From: Porphyromonadaceae bacterium COT-184 OH4590
Lineage (GTDB): Bacteria > Bacteroidota > Bacteroidia > Bacteroidales > Paludibacteraceae
Direction of reading: 5' to 3'
NCBI GenBank assembly: GCA_000768855.1
Contig: JRAN01000059.1
Span: 228-64,227 of the forward strand
DNA length: 64,000 bases
Part shown: piece after piece, positions 45,927 through 55,857 of the stretch
How positions within the stretch are numbered: position 1 is the first letter of the stretch
How the letters are laid out: each line of letters begins with the position of its first letter
Translations under genes and position numbers: made by a program
Notes under the pieces: model-generated
The model's database searches: none
Seen by the model: the letters and a program-made list of their open reading frames with translations, nothing else
Told to the model about the DNA's origin: nothing

Positions 45927-45972
45927 TGCCTCGGTAAAAATGACTATGGTGTCTATTGCTGTGAGCAGCAGC

Positions 45973-47205
45973 CTATCGGCTATTAAGTATCTCAATTACT
46001 TTATAGGCAGCTTTTTTTCGCGAAAAACATTCTCTTTGCTCTGCCTCCATTGTATTTTTTACATAATGGTCTATTTGCCACTCGTTATACTTTTGTAGTA
46101 TAAAAGATTCTATCTCATCTATATCAGAACTAACCAACCCGCATTTGATATTTTTAGCAGTTGCCGATAGCTCATCTTGGTTGTTTGGGGTAATTAGTAT
46201 AGGACGTCCGGCGCCGATGTACTCAAAAAACTTGGTAGTCATAACTCCGTTGTAGCCAACTATATCGGGATTATGGCTAAAAATCAAGAGTATCGAACTC
46301 TCATTCATCTTTTTTACCAAATCATATTCTAATACAAATTTTTCATACGTCATAATATCTTCTATGCCAAATTCCTTAGCTGTTTTTTTGATGTTTTTTG
46401 CCGAATTTACGTCGGTAAACCATCTGACTTTTATGTTGTTTAAATCTGCTTTATTCCCATCAACTATATTTTTTAGAGCATTAAATAGTATAATAGGGTA
46501 TCTTAGATTGTTATCGGTAAGTTCGCCAAAATAGGATATATCGAAGGTATCACTTACTATTTTTTGAGATGCAAACATATTTTCGTCAAAACCATTGTAC
46601 ACTGTATAAGTATTGGGATTGTAGCTTTTCAGAAAATCGGTATGCCATTTAGATACCGTAAAAACAGCTTTTGCCATTCTTACAGCTTCATTTCTTCTTT
46701 TTATATTAATATATTTAAATCTTTTTGTCAGCCAACTCCCCATTGCTCCCGGCAGACGATGAATAAATATATTATTGCTATTTCGGGGAGTTTGTTCGAC
46801 AATATCGCGTAAATCGACATAAAGAGGCAATTGCCATTGTTGAGCAATCATATAAGCTGTTGTAAGCGGAAAAGAGTGAAACGTAGATGAGCAAAAAACG
46901 GCATCAAAAGAGAGTTTTTTTATCTTTTTCGAAATATGTTTAAAAAAAATCCTTCCTTTGTGGTCGTATATGAGATTCAATACGGTTTTCGACAACCATT
47001 CTATCTTATATCCCAGAGGAGTTTTGGCTTTGATATAATCAAATGTTATAATATTTACCTTTGGAGAAAATAGCTGTTTACAATCGGATTTCTCTGTAAT
47101 TAATGTTATTTGGTTACCTCTGTCAGCCAAATATTTGCACAAATATCTCACACGAGGAATGTATCCGGGTGGATTGGGTTTGTCGCATAAGAATAACAGA
47201 TTCAT
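45973..47205 (-). CDS. GT4-type glycosyltransferase
   Basis: 410 residues, GT-B fold. MNLLFLCDKPNPPGYIPRVR is the N-terminal Rossmann start, and AKAVFTVSKWHTDFLKSYNP and YNGFDENMF precede the nucleotide-sugar domain. GVMTTKFFEYIGAGRPILI has the EX-type motif (FEYIGAGRP) that holds the sugar nucleotide. The acceptor is unknown; surface polysaccharide is likely. It begins 9 bp after cdaA on the same strand, so the two are probably co-transcribed. Confidence 0.88.
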   Translation of the reverse strand: MNLLFLCDKPNPPGYIPRVRYLCKYLADRGNQITLITEKSDCKQLFSPKVNIITFDYIKAKTPLGYKIEWLSKTVLNLIYDHKGRIFFKHISKKIKKLSFDAVFCSSTFHSFPLTTAYMIAQQWQLPLYVDLRDIVEQTPRNSNNIFIHRLPGAMGSWLTKRFKYINIKRRNEAVRMAKAVFTVSKWHTDFLKSYNPNTYTVYNGFDENMFASQKIVSDTFDISYFGELTDNNLRYPIILFNALKNIVDGNKADLNNIKVRWFTDVNSAKNIKKTAKEFGIEDIMTYEKFVLEYDLVKKMNESSILLIFSHNPDIVGYNGVMTTKFFEYIGAGRPILITPNNQDELSATAKNIKCGLVSSDIDEIESFILQKYNEWQIDHYVKNTMEAEQRECFSRKKAAYKVIEILNSR

Positions 47206-47214
47206 AATACCATA

Positions 47215-47994
47215 CTATATTATTAGTCTCTCTTCTATGGCTTTTTCTAACTCGCTTGGTGGTATTCTTTGAGAGATATTACCCCTTGACACAAGCGATA
47301 TACTGCCTGTCTCTTCCGAAAGCACTATTACTATAGCATCGGTACGCTCGCTTATACCTATTGCCGCTCTATGTCTTAGACCAAGATGTTTTGGTATCTC
47401 GAGATTACGCGATAGAGGCAATATGGAGCCGGCTGATACTATCTTGTTTTTGTCGATAATAACTGCTCCGTCGTGAAGAGGCGAGTTTTTGAAAAAAATA
47501 TTTTCTATCAGCCGAGTATTTATTTTTGCATTTATTACCTCTCCCGTATCTATATACTCTTGGAGGTTGCTTGATTGTGCTATCACTATCAAAGCTCCTA
47601 CCTTTCCCTTTGCCATATCGCGACAGGCATCGGCTATCGGAGCAAGCGACAACGACAACGAAGGGCTTTTTTTCCGCAAATGTATTTTTTCCAAAAATTT
47701 GACAAAGTACCTCCAATTGTGTCGTGAACCTATACGAGAAAAAAACTGTCGTATTTCGGTCTGGAAAATCACTATTATCGCTATCGCTCCAACATTAAAT
47801 ATGCCATCGAAAATAGCTCCGAGAAGTTCCATTTTGAAGACCCGTGTTACCAAAAACCATATTAAGACCAATACGATTAAGCCTATAAATATGTTTTTCA
47901 CACCCGTACCGCGAGTCCACACATAACACATATACATTAGAATAGCTACAAGTATTATGTCTATTGCATCTTTTATCTGGAAGGTAATACCCAT
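47215..47994 (-). CDS. cdaA: Diadenylate cyclase CdaA
   Basis: 259 residues. Three N-terminal membrane segments (residues about 10-75) are followed by the DAC domain with the catalytic D175-G176-A177 (LHDGAVII) and R207-H208-R209 (LGLRHRAAIG). It makes c-di-AMP from two ATP, a messenger for cell-wall and potassium control. Bacteroidota have this CdaA form. A promoter (TAATTTTG on the minus strand, 48027-48034) lies just upstream. The usual partner CdaR is not adjacent; a glycosyltransferase follows instead. Confidence 0.95.
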   Translation of the reverse strand: MGITFQIKDAIDIILVAILMYMCYVWTRGTGVKNIFIGLIVLVLIWFLVTRVFKMELLGAIFDGIFNVGAIAIIVIFQTEIRQFFSRIGSRHNWRYFVKFLEKIHLRKKSPSLSLSLAPIADACRDMAKGKVGALIVIAQSSNLQEYIDTGEVINAKINTRLIENIFFKNSPLHDGAVIIDKNKIVSAGSILPLSRNLEIPKHLGLRHRAAIGISERTDAIVIVLSEETGSISLVSRGNISQRIPPSELEKAIEERLII

Positions 47995-48026
47995 GTTTTA
48001 GTATAAAATTATTATTTTATCGGTTA

Positions 48027-48034
48027 CAAAATTA
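48027..48034 (-). promoter_or_regulatory. Promoter -7 element of cdaA
   Basis: TAATTTTG on the minus strand, 33 bp before the cdaA ATG. Confidence 0.5.
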
Positions 48035-48069
48035 CAAAAAGTTAATCACATTTTTTGCCAAAAAAGATG

Positions 48070-48077
48070 TAATTTTG
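48070..48077 (+). promoter_or_regulatory. Promoter -7 element of the MlaD-type gene
   Basis: TAATTTTG, a full match, 43 bp before the ATG at 48120; it is divergent from the cdaA element. Confidence 0.5.
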
Positions 48078-48119
48078 TAGTTTATTAAATCAATTCAATT
48101 TATAATTGTTTTTAGTTTT

Positions 48120-49004
48120 ATGATAAATAAAAAATTTTCAAGAGAGTTTAAAATAGGATTAACCTTCATTGTTGCCATAATTATATTGTTTTTTGGCTTA
48201 AATTTCCTGAAGGGTATCAATATACTGACTTCCACCAAAACATATTTTGCCGTTTATAAAGATGTCGACGGCTTGGTGGTCTCCAATTCGGTTAATATCA
48301 AAGGATATAAAGTAGGACAGGTAAAAAAGATAAAATACAATTTTAACAGCGAACAACCATTTATAGTAGAATTAGCTATTAATAAGGATATTAAGTTGCC
48401 TCAAGGTACTGTTTTCTTACTTGGAGACGATGGGCTTATTGGCGGCAAATTAATTGATATACAACTTGGTAGTGGCAGTTCATATATTAATTCGGGAGAT
48501 ACTGTGGCTACAGATGTCGAGAATACTCTCGTTACTCAAATAGGTGAGTATTTGCCACACGTATCGAATCTTATCAACAATCTGGAGGCTGTAAGTCACA
48601 ATCTAAATATATTGATTACGGACAAAAATCTTGTACAGGGCATAAGCTCGTTTGGTTCTGTAATGAACAACCTTAATCAAACTCTAAACCAGCTCAGGGT
48701 AAGCACTGCCTCATTGCCTTCTACTATGAACAAACTGAACAGTATCGCTACCAACCTTGATACAAAGGTAAACCAGCTCGATATAAAAGCTCTTATGGCA
48801 CAACTGAATACAACTTTGTCTAACGTGGAAAAATTTACGCAAAAACTTAACAATCAACAATCCTCTTTGGGACTTTTGCTAAACGACAGAGAATTATACG
48901 ATAATCTCAACCTAACCATACAAAACGCTAATAATCTGATGGTTGACCTAAAAGCAAATCCTAAGAGATATGTTAATATTTCTGTGTTTGGAAGTAAGAA
49001 ATAG
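48120..49004 (+). CDS. MCE/MlaD-family lipid transport protein
   Basis: 294 residues. One N-terminal membrane segment (IGLTFIVAIIILFFGLNFLK) is followed by the MCE domain (FAVYKDVDGLVVSNSVNIKG and YKVGQVKKI). The C-terminal 150 residues are helical and rich in N, L and T (SNLINNLEAVSHNLNIL, NKLNSIATNLDTKVN). Such proteins form hexameric rings in the periplasm that carry phospholipids between membranes. The mlaE and mlaF partners are not next to it. Confidence 0.9.
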   Translation: MINKKFSREFKIGLTFIVAIIILFFGLNFLKGINILTSTKTYFAVYKDVDGLVVSNSVNIKGYKVGQVKKIKYNFNSEQPFIVELAINKDIKLPQGTVFLLGDDGLIGGKLIDIQLGSGSSYINSGDTVATDVENTLVTQIGEYLPHVSNLINNLEAVSHNLNILITDKNLVQGISSFGSVMNNLNQTLNQLRVSTASLPSTMNKLNSIATNLDTKVNQLDIKALMAQLNTTLSNVEKFTQKLNNQQSSLGLLLNDRELYDNLNLTIQNANNLMVDLKANPKRYVNISVFGSKK

Positions 49005-49341
49005 TTAAAAATTCGATGCTCTTATTTAGAATGATTATAAATAAGAAAAATGTTGTAAAAAATTACTTTACCTTACATAAGTGTATTTTGCGAGAAAAAC
49101 GATTTTTTTCAAACAATCTATAAGACATTAGTTTTTAAAATATTACTTTTCATACTAAATATAAATATTTGATTATAAAATAACAGTTGCAAAATACTGA
49201 TTCGCAACAATTTAATTTTGTTAAAAAATACTCAAAAAAAATGTCCGTTTTGTGGATATTTTTTTTTTTTTCAATTTTGCATTACGAAATTATATAGAGA
49301 TGCAAACTATATAAATTTCAAATAAACAAACGATTAGATAA

Positions 49342-50736
49342 ATGATTGAGAAGAGTATGTGTAGTGTGATAGACTTATGGAATGAGTGCCTTAGTATAAT
49401 TAAAAATCGTATATCGGAGAGTGTATTTGTAACTTGGTTCAAACCGATTATTCCTTTGAATTACGATAAAAAAGAGATTATACTACAAGTACCCACTATG
49501 TTTTTCTATGAGTATATCGAAGAAAAATATTCAGACCTGATTAGAGCCGCATTAAATACTGTAACCGGAGAGGATACCGTATTGCTTTACCGTGTGCTTA
49601 TGGATAGAGATATTAACACTCCACACAGCGACGTACCTGCCATATCGCATAAACCTCAACTGCCTGCTCGACAACAGAAAGTATTCTCGCCTTTTGAAAA
49701 TACAGTTAATGTAAATTTCGATTCACAACTAAACGAAACTTACACTTTCGATAGCTTTGTCGAAGGCAACAGCAACAAACTTGTGCGTAGTGCAGGTTTG
49801 AATATAGCTCAAAATCCAGGGAAAACCGTATTTAATCCTCTTTTTATCTTTGGCAATTCGGGAGTGGGCAAAACACACATATCCAATGCTATAGGCATAG
49901 AAACCAAGAAACAAAACCCTCACAAACGTATACTTTATGTATCGGCAAATCTTTTTCAAATTCAATATACGGATGCCGTCAGGACAAACAATCAGAACGA
50001 TTTTTTGAACTTCTATCAAAGTCTTGATATGTTGATAATCGACGACATACACGAGTTTATGTCAAAACCCGGCACTCAAAACACGTTTTTCAATATATTC
50101 AACCACTTACATCGCCTCGGCAAGCAAATAATATTGACCTGCGATAGACAACCGTTGGAGTTGAAAGGTATGGAAGAGCGTCTGCTTACTCGCTTTCGCT
50201 GGGGGCTTACTGCCGAAATAACAAAACCGGATATAGAACTTAGAAATAACATATTAAGATATAAAATAAAGAATAACAATCTACTCATATCCGAAGATGT
50301 TATCAGTTTCATTGCCGACAATGTTACGGAAAACATAAGAGATTTGGAAGGTGTATTGATTTCGCTCTTAGCACATTCTACCATAAACAACGAAGAGATA
50401 AGCGTAGAGTTGGCAAAAAAGATAATTAACCTAACCCCAAAGGAAAAAAAGAAAATCAATATAGAATATATATGTGATTTGGTGTGCGAACATTACTCTG
50501 TTTCGCAAGACGACCTATGCTCCAAAAGTCGCAAAGCAATAGTGGCTCAGCCTCGTCAGGTAGCTATGTACCTTGCCCGTAAGCACACATCGTATTCGCT
50601 CGATACAATTGCCAATACAATAGGCAATCGTACCCACGCCACAGTGATACACTCTTGCAAGCTTATCGAAAGCCTTATCAAACAAGACAAACTTTTGAAA
50701 AATGACATTCAGATGTTGGAAGCAAGAATAAAATAA
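49342..50736 (+). CDS. dnaA: Chromosomal replication initiator DnaA
   Basis: 464 residues with all four domains. Domain I begins VIDLWNECLSIIKNRISESV. The AAA+ domain follows with TFDSFVEGNSNKLVRSA, Walker A FGNSGVGKTH and Walker B LIIDDIHEF. Domain IV, the DNA-binding part, has AQPRQVAMYLARKHTSYSLD and IGNRTHATVIHSC. It binds DnaA boxes and opens oriC. The 337-bp upstream gap has one near-match box (TGTGGATAT, about 49251) and a near-consensus promoter, so it supports autoregulation but does not look like an origin. dnaN is not adjacent. Confidence 0.98.
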   Translation: MIEKSMCSVIDLWNECLSIIKNRISESVFVTWFKPIIPLNYDKKEIILQVPTMFFYEYIEEKYSDLIRAALNTVTGEDTVLLYRVLMDRDINTPHSDVPAISHKPQLPARQQKVFSPFENTVNVNFDSQLNETYTFDSFVEGNSNKLVRSAGLNIAQNPGKTVFNPLFIFGNSGVGKTHISNAIGIETKKQNPHKRILYVSANLFQIQYTDAVRTNNQNDFLNFYQSLDMLIIDDIHEFMSKPGTQNTFFNIFNHLHRLGKQIILTCDRQPLELKGMEERLLTRFRWGLTAEITKPDIELRNNILRYKIKNNNLLISEDVISFIADNVTENIRDLEGVLISLLAHSTINNEEISVELAKKIINLTPKEKKKINIEYICDLVCEHYSVSQDDLCSKSRKAIVAQPRQVAMYLARKHTSYSLDTIANTIGNRTHATVIHSCKLIESLIKQDKLLKNDIQMLEARIK

Positions 50737-50824
50737 TATTTTTCTTGCAAAAGTAAATTATTTTGTATATTTTTGCTTTAAAATTGAAGTATAATAAGAA
50801 GAGATAGGGCAAAAATATAAAATT

Positions 50825-51373
50825 ATGATTTATAGGTTTTTATTATTGTCAGATGAGATAGAAAATTTTGAAAGAATAATAGAAATAGATTCTGAAGCTA
50901 CTTTTTTGGAGTTTCGCGAGGCTATTCTAAAATCGGTCGGATACAGCGATACCGAATTGACATCTTTCTATATTTGTTCGTACGATTGGGAGCGAGAGCA
51001 AGAGATTTTGTTTATAGAGATGGATAGTGATTCGTCGGTGGATACGTACCTTATGGATAATACCAAACTCGACGATTTCTTAGAAGACGAAGGACAGCGA
51101 CTTATGTTTGTATTCGATATGCTTACCGACAGGGCGTTTTTTATAGAACTCAAAGAGGTAATTGTGGGCAAAAGCCTTGATACACCCAAATGTGTGGTAG
51201 CAAAAGGTAATCCGCCTGTGCAGTCGATACAGTTTGATGAAATATTAGATGATGTGGAAAAAAAAGGGAATAACTTAAATATATTCGACGACGATTTATA
51301 CGGCGACAATCTGTACAACGAAGATGAGTTTGACCCCGACGGATTTTCGGATTTAACTTTTGATGAACGTTAA
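50825..51373 (+). CDS. pRiA4b ORF-3-like (IS1096 passenger TnpR-type) protein
   Basis: 182 residues. MIYRFLLLSDEIENFERIIE, TFLEFREAILKSVGY and FYICSYDWEREQEI match the PRiA4_ORF3-like fold as found in Bacteroidota, which is a chromosomal housekeeping version and not evidence of a transposon. The C-terminal 40 residues are strongly acidic (FDDDLYGDNLYNEDEFDPDG). The function is unknown. The gene follows dnaA by 88 bp. Confidence 0.75.
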   Translation: MIYRFLLLSDEIENFERIIEIDSEATFLEFREAILKSVGYSDTELTSFYICSYDWEREQEILFIEMDSDSSVDTYLMDNTKLDDFLEDEGQRLMFVFDMLTDRAFFIELKEVIVGKSLDTPKCVVAKGNPPVQSIQFDEILDDVEKKGNNLNIFDDDLYGDNLYNEDEFDPDGFSDLTFDER

Positions 51374-51440
51374 GAACAAATAAATATTATTAATTAAGAT
51401 AAGAATATAAACTAAATTATATAAACATCCGGCACTGCTT

Positions 51441-51590
51441 GAGATTGGAAAATTCTACAATAAATACACTAAACCGAGTAGGTTGAAGCGCTAATGGCGG
51501 GCTGCACCTGAAAAAGGCATCTTTATAGACGGCAGATTACAAAGGTTCTTCAAACACTCAAATCCTGTCTTTCAGGAATTTTTCTCAACA
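51441..51590. other. Unexplained G+C-richer intergenic segment
   Basis: Within the 245-bp gap between convergent genes, bases about 51430-51545 are clearly richer in G+C than the surrounding spacer, with motifs such as GTAGGTTGAAGCGC and GGCGGGCTGCACC. The segment is followed by a short hairpin (TCCTG/CAGGA) and a T-run at 51563-51584. No frame longer than about 20 codons crosses it. A structured RNA is possible; I could not match it to SRP RNA, RNase P RNA or tmRNA. Confidence 0.25.
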
Positions 51591-51618
51591 AATAGCAGTG
51601 CCTTTTTTTGTAATCTTT

Positions 51619-53877
51619 TTACATAGCGTCCAACACTGCTACAGCCACCATATTTACAATACTTCGTACGGAGCTTTCCACATCCAAGATATGCACAGGC
51701 TTATTAAGTCCCATCTGTATGGGACCTATTACCTCCGCCACACCCATTTCCAGCATCATTTTCTGAGTTATATTTGCAGAGTTTAGGTTGGGAAATATCA
51801 GCGTGTTCACATTTTTGCCGTTCAGTTTTGTGAAAGGGAATTTCTTATCACGCAATTCACGGTTGAGTGCGAAGTTTATCTGCATTTCGCCATCTATGAC
51901 CATATCGGGATATTGCTCGTGTAGTCTTTTTACTACCGAATGCATCTTTGCAGGACTTCCCTCTTTATCCGCACCAAAATTGGAATAGGATAAAAGAGCC
52001 ATTACAGGTTCGTGAGCAAATGATTTTACTGTGTCATAAGTCAGTTTTGCCACATCAAAAAGAGTTTCGGGTGATGGATAGCGATTAAATAAGGTATCTG
52101 CTAAGAAGAATGTCCCTTTTTTAGTGCTCATAATATGCATAGCCCCTATGTTATTGAGTCCCTCACGCATACCTATCACGGTTTTGGCAGCACGTACGGA
52201 GTCTTCATATTTTGTAATAACGCCTGTGATAAGGGCATCGGCTTCTCCTGTCTCTACCATCATCATACCAAAATAGTTTCGCTCATACATTTTTTCATAA
52301 GCCTCCTCAAAGGTCATACCTTCGCGACTACGTTTTTGCGACAGTAGTCGAGCATAGCGAGTACGCCGTTCCTCTTCGTGGTCTTGACGAAGATTTACTA
52401 TCTCTATTCCTTTGAGGTTTATACCATTGTCGGCGGCTAAATTGGCTAATTTTTCTTTGTTGCCCAACAAAACGGGCTGACAAATACCTTCGGCGAGTGC
52501 CACCTCTGCAGCTCTTAGCATATTCAGATGCAACGATTCGGAAAAGACCACACGCTTGGGATGTTGACGTGCAGTATCGTAAAAATGACGGAGCATCTTG
52601 TTGTCGTACCCCATTAGACTACGAAGATAGTCGTCGTACTCTTCCCAATCTTCAATCACTTTCCCTGCCACACCCGACTTAATGGCTGCTTTGGCTACTG
52701 CCGGTGCCACGATGGTAAGTAGACGCGGGTCGAGTGGTTTGGGTACGATATAGTCGCGTCCGAAACTTAATTTTTTCATACTATAAGCCGAATTAACCAC
52801 GTCAGGTACGGTCTTTTGGGTAAGTTCGGCAATGGCACGAACAGCAGCGACTTTCATATCTTCGTTGATGCAACTTGCACGTACGTCGAGAGCACCCCGA
52901 AAAATATAGGGAAAACCAAGCACGTTGTTAATCTGGTTTGGATGGTCGGAACGACCTGTGGCAAAAATAATGTCGGGGCGAGACTCTATAGCCTTTTCGT
53001 AAGAGATTTCGGGGTTGGGGTTTGCCAGTGCAAAAACTATAGGATTTTCGTTCATTGATTGAACCATTTCGGGCGTAAGCACATCGGCTACTGAAAGCCC
53101 CAAAAAGACATCGCTTCCTGCAACAGCTTCTGCCAGAGTATCAATATTACGGTCAGTGGCAAAAAGCTTTTTACGGTCGTTCAAATCGGTTCGTTTTTGG
53201 TTTATAACACCTTTGGAATCAACCATTACGATATTTTCCAACTTAGCTCCCAACGACATATAGAGTTGCGCACACGAATTGGCAGCTGCGCCGGCACCAT
53301 TGACCACTATCTTAATATCTTCGATTTTTTTACCTATTATTTCCAATGAATTAATAAGTCCCGCAGCCGAGATAATGGCAGTTCCGTGCTGGTCGTCGTG
53401 CATAATGGGTATGTTCAACTCGGCTTTAAGTCGCTCTTCTATTTCGAAACATTCGGGTGCCTTGATGTCTTCTAAGTTGATGCCACCAAAAGTTGGAGAG
53501 ATGGCTTTTACTACCTCCACAAATTTGGCGGGGTCTTTTTCGTTTACCTCAATATCGAATACATCAATACCTGCAAAAATTTTGAACAATAGCCCTTTAC
53601 CCTCCATCACAGGTTTGCTTGCCTCAGCACCTATATCGCCAAGCCCAAGCACGGCAGTGCCATTGGAGATGACAGCTACAAGATTGCCTTTGGAAGTATA
53701 TTCATAAGCTTTGAACGAATCTTTTTCTATCTCCAGACAAGGCTCTGCCACACCGGGCGAATAAGCCAACGACAGGTCACGCTGTGTACCTGTGGGTTTG
53801 GTTGGAACTACCTCTATTTTGCCCGGTCTCCCTTTGGAGTGATAAAGTAGGGCGTCTTCTTTGGTTACTTTAGACAT
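51619..53877 (-). CDS. maeB: NADP-dependent malic enzyme with phosphotransacetylase-like domain
   Basis: 752 residues, the MaeB architecture. Residues 1 to about 425 are malic enzyme (SLAYSPGVAEPCLEI, VLGLGDIGAEASKPVMEGKG, IMHDDQHGTAIISAAGLINS, IVVNGAGAAANSCAQLY). The remainder is a Pta-like domain (YEKMYERNYFGMMMVETGEA, DALITGVITKYEDSVRAAK, IGPIQMGLNKPVHIL), thought to sense acetyl-CoA and not to catalyse. It decarboxylates malate to pyruvate and makes NADPH. It is a single gene; an array of 21-bp repeats lies about 300 bp upstream. Confidence 0.96.
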   Translation of the reverse strand: MSKVTKEDALLYHSKGRPGKIEVVPTKPTGTQRDLSLAYSPGVAEPCLEIEKDSFKAYEYTSKGNLVAVISNGTAVLGLGDIGAEASKPVMEGKGLLFKIFAGIDVFDIEVNEKDPAKFVEVVKAISPTFGGINLEDIKAPECFEIEERLKAELNIPIMHDDQHGTAIISAAGLINSLEIIGKKIEDIKIVVNGAGAAANSCAQLYMSLGAKLENIVMVDSKGVINQKRTDLNDRKKLFATDRNIDTLAEAVAGSDVFLGLSVADVLTPEMVQSMNENPIVFALANPNPEISYEKAIESRPDIIFATGRSDHPNQINNVLGFPYIFRGALDVRASCINEDMKVAAVRAIAELTQKTVPDVVNSAYSMKKLSFGRDYIVPKPLDPRLLTIVAPAVAKAAIKSGVAGKVIEDWEEYDDYLRSLMGYDNKMLRHFYDTARQHPKRVVFSESLHLNMLRAAEVALAEGICQPVLLGNKEKLANLAADNGINLKGIEIVNLRQDHEEERRTRYARLLSQKRSREGMTFEEAYEKMYERNYFGMMMVETGEADALITGVITKYEDSVRAAKTVIGMREGLNNIGAMHIMSTKKGTFFLADTLFNRYPSPETLFDVAKLTYDTVKSFAHEPVMALLSYSNFGADKEGSPAKMHSVVKRLHEQYPDMVIDGEMQINFALNRELRDKKFPFTKLNGKNVNTLIFPNLNSANITQKMMLEMGVAEVIGPIQMGLNKPVHILDVESSVRSIVNMVAVAVLDAM

Positions 53878-54180
53878 AGTAATATATTGTAACGATAAAT
53901 TGGTTATTAGTTAAAAAAGAATACGAAATTACCTTTTTTCTTCAAATTATGAATTAAAACAATCAATAATAGTTAATAGACTACATCAATTATTGTTTTT
54001 TAATTGTTTGGAGTGGTCAAAATCTACACAAACATTGTTCCTATCTCAAAAAATTGTTCAACAAACATAATAGGCAATCCGTAAGCCATCGTACCCAACA
54101 TTTATGTCAAAATTTTATTGTCCCCAAAAACTCTTCACATTAATTGCCGATTGAAATTTTATTTGTGTAAAGTCGTCCAT

Positions 54181-54280
54181 CCCACATAGGAAAAAGTATA
54201 TCCCACATAGGACAAAGTATATCTCTTCTATGACAAAATCCGTCCCACATAGGACAAAGTCCGTACTACATAGAAATAGG
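54181..54280. repeat. Tandem repeat, five units with an exact 21-bp period
   Basis: Units begin at 54181, 54202, 54223, 54244 and 54265. Units 1, 2 and 4 share CCCACATAGGA followed by AAAGT; units 3 and 5 are diverged. The array lies between the end of the DUF5687 gene (54344) and the maeB start (53877). A period of 21 bp is two helical turns, so repeated protein sites would face one side of the DNA. The 62-codon frame across it is a by-product. The rest of 53878-54180 shows nothing. Confidence 0.85.
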
Positions 54281-54343
54281 TGCGGGATAAAAGCTAAAAA
54301 CAACTGCTATAAATGATATTCAAAGCAGTGTTATATGAATGTA

Positions 54344-55834
54344 TTACTCCTCTTTTTTTCTAAAACCTTCGCACAGAACATATTTTCGTTGCAGAAATAT
54401 ATTGTTGGCAAGGCGTAAAATAGGGCGATGCAACACGAGACATACAATTCCAAGCAGGGCAAGCAGCCATACGCCTGTCTGCCATTGACCGAAGGCGGCA
54501 AAGATATTGATTACCACCAAAGGCAGTATCATCATCGGTATCAATACTATAAAACTCTTGTAGGTGGTACCCTGAAAACTCATCGAAGTCCCTTTTGAAA
54601 GCTGCAGTCGCTTGGTATTGAACGGTGCTGCGATAAGGTAAAACGCACTATTGACACCCATATTGTAAAGCAGAGCAGCAAAATGCAAAGATACAATATC
54701 GGAGCCGAAAAAGAAATATGGAGTTGTCAATATAAAAGTGATGACAGTGAATGTATTTAGCATATAGTAATTAGCCGATATGTAAGTAAAGGAGTCGAGC
54801 TTTCGGGTCATGAGATAGTCGAAATGCTCGGCGTTCCAGTTTATTGCCATCTGCCCAAAAATGAGCATAAACGAACCTACCGAAAAGAGAGCCGCAAAAA
54901 AGAGCCAACCGTAACGCTGTGCATAAAAGTCTGAGGTGTAAAACAACAGTCCATACGCAAGAAACAGCACAGCGGTAATAAACATCGACTTGGTACGTTT
55001 GTGTCGTAATATCAGTTTGAGATTTAGGGCAATAAGTTCGCCTATACTTCCGAAGCGGTTCATAAATGAGAAATCGGCGGTAGAGTCGGTAGAAAAAGAC
55101 GTTTTTTCGTTAAATTTTTCGGCATAATAATATTTTGCAAAAAACCATCTGTTTAGCCAGTAAGTACCAATCACGCCCAATAGCATTAATATTAACCCCA
55201 ACGGACTGAGAGCTATAAAACCGAAAACATCTACCGAGAGGTCAAATAGCGACACGATGTCAAAATATTCGAGCCCCACCAAACCAAACAATACAACGAT
55301 TACAGCCACAAATCCCCAAAGCGAGGCTCCAAACCGACGTTTGAGGAATACCACCATCAATATATCGAACCACACTATTATAAACGATGAGGCAATCAGC
55401 ACAAAGGCTTGCAACAGACTAATATCACCCGCAATAGCCGAACGGAAGGCAAAGGGCGTTATCATCACCACAATAAGGTAATTGACAGGATTGAACAGAG
55501 GTTTCAACAGCAGATAGTTTACAAGTGTGTTTCGCTTTATGGGCAATATCTGATAGTAATGTAAATTGACGGTATTGAGCGATTGTATCACAAAACGCAT
55601 TGCTATACCAAAGATAACAATGTATATATAGCCTCCCATAAGCGATTCCACAGGAGTGTAAGGCGTATCGACTTCGAGCAATATTGTCCTAAGCGCAAAG
55701 CCGAGTATCAAAAATACCACAAACCAATATAGCACCCCAAGTCCGAGAAATATATTGATTAGTACATTCTTGTAATAGCCCGGAGCTCTTACGGCTTTTA
55801 GCATCTGATGTTTTAGTAGATCAATAAAAATCAT
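54344..55834 (-). CDS. DUF5687 family membrane protein (ABC permease-like)
   Basis: 496 residues with about twelve membrane segments in two groups around a soluble stretch (residues about 245-275: NEKTSFSTDSTADFSFMNRF). LKHQMLKAVRAPGYYKNVLI at the start and NWNAEHFDYLMTRKLDSFTY later are typical of DUF5687, regarded as the permease part of a Bacteroidota ABC system. No ATPase gene lies next to it in this window, so the partner is unknown. It is 23 bp downstream of rpe on the same strand. Confidence 0.75.
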   Translation of the reverse strand: MIFIDLLKHQMLKAVRAPGYYKNVLINIFLGLGVLYWFVVFLILGFALRTILLEVDTPYTPVESLMGGYIYIVIFGIAMRFVIQSLNTVNLHYYQILPIKRNTLVNYLLLKPLFNPVNYLIVVMITPFAFRSAIAGDISLLQAFVLIASSFIIVWFDILMVVFLKRRFGASLWGFVAVIVVLFGLVGLEYFDIVSLFDLSVDVFGFIALSPLGLILMLLGVIGTYWLNRWFFAKYYYAEKFNEKTSFSTDSTADFSFMNRFGSIGELIALNLKLILRHKRTKSMFITAVLFLAYGLLFYTSDFYAQRYGWLFFAALFSVGSFMLIFGQMAINWNAEHFDYLMTRKLDSFTYISANYYMLNTFTVITFILTTPYFFFGSDIVSLHFAALLYNMGVNSAFYLIAAPFNTKRLQLSKGTSMSFQGTTYKSFIVLIPMMILPLVVINIFAAFGQWQTGVWLLALLGIVCLVLHRPILRLANNIFLQRKYVLCEGFRKKEE

Positions 55835-55857
55835 AACGATTCAATGGTTGATGTTTG

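Noticed and set aside
49005-49341. Possible oriC upstream of dnaA.
   Set aside because: Only one near-match DnaA box is visible; an origin needs a cluster plus an unwinding element. A perfect TTATCCACA at 59515 is isolated inside pssA.
50825-51373. Evidence of a transposon from the 'IS1096 passenger' name.
   Set aside because: No transposase or inverted repeats are nearby; the family has ordinary chromosomal members in Bacteroidota.
54115-54303. A 62-codon frame with FVLCG repeats.
   Set aside because: It is a by-product of the 21-bp tandem repeat, whose period is a multiple of three.
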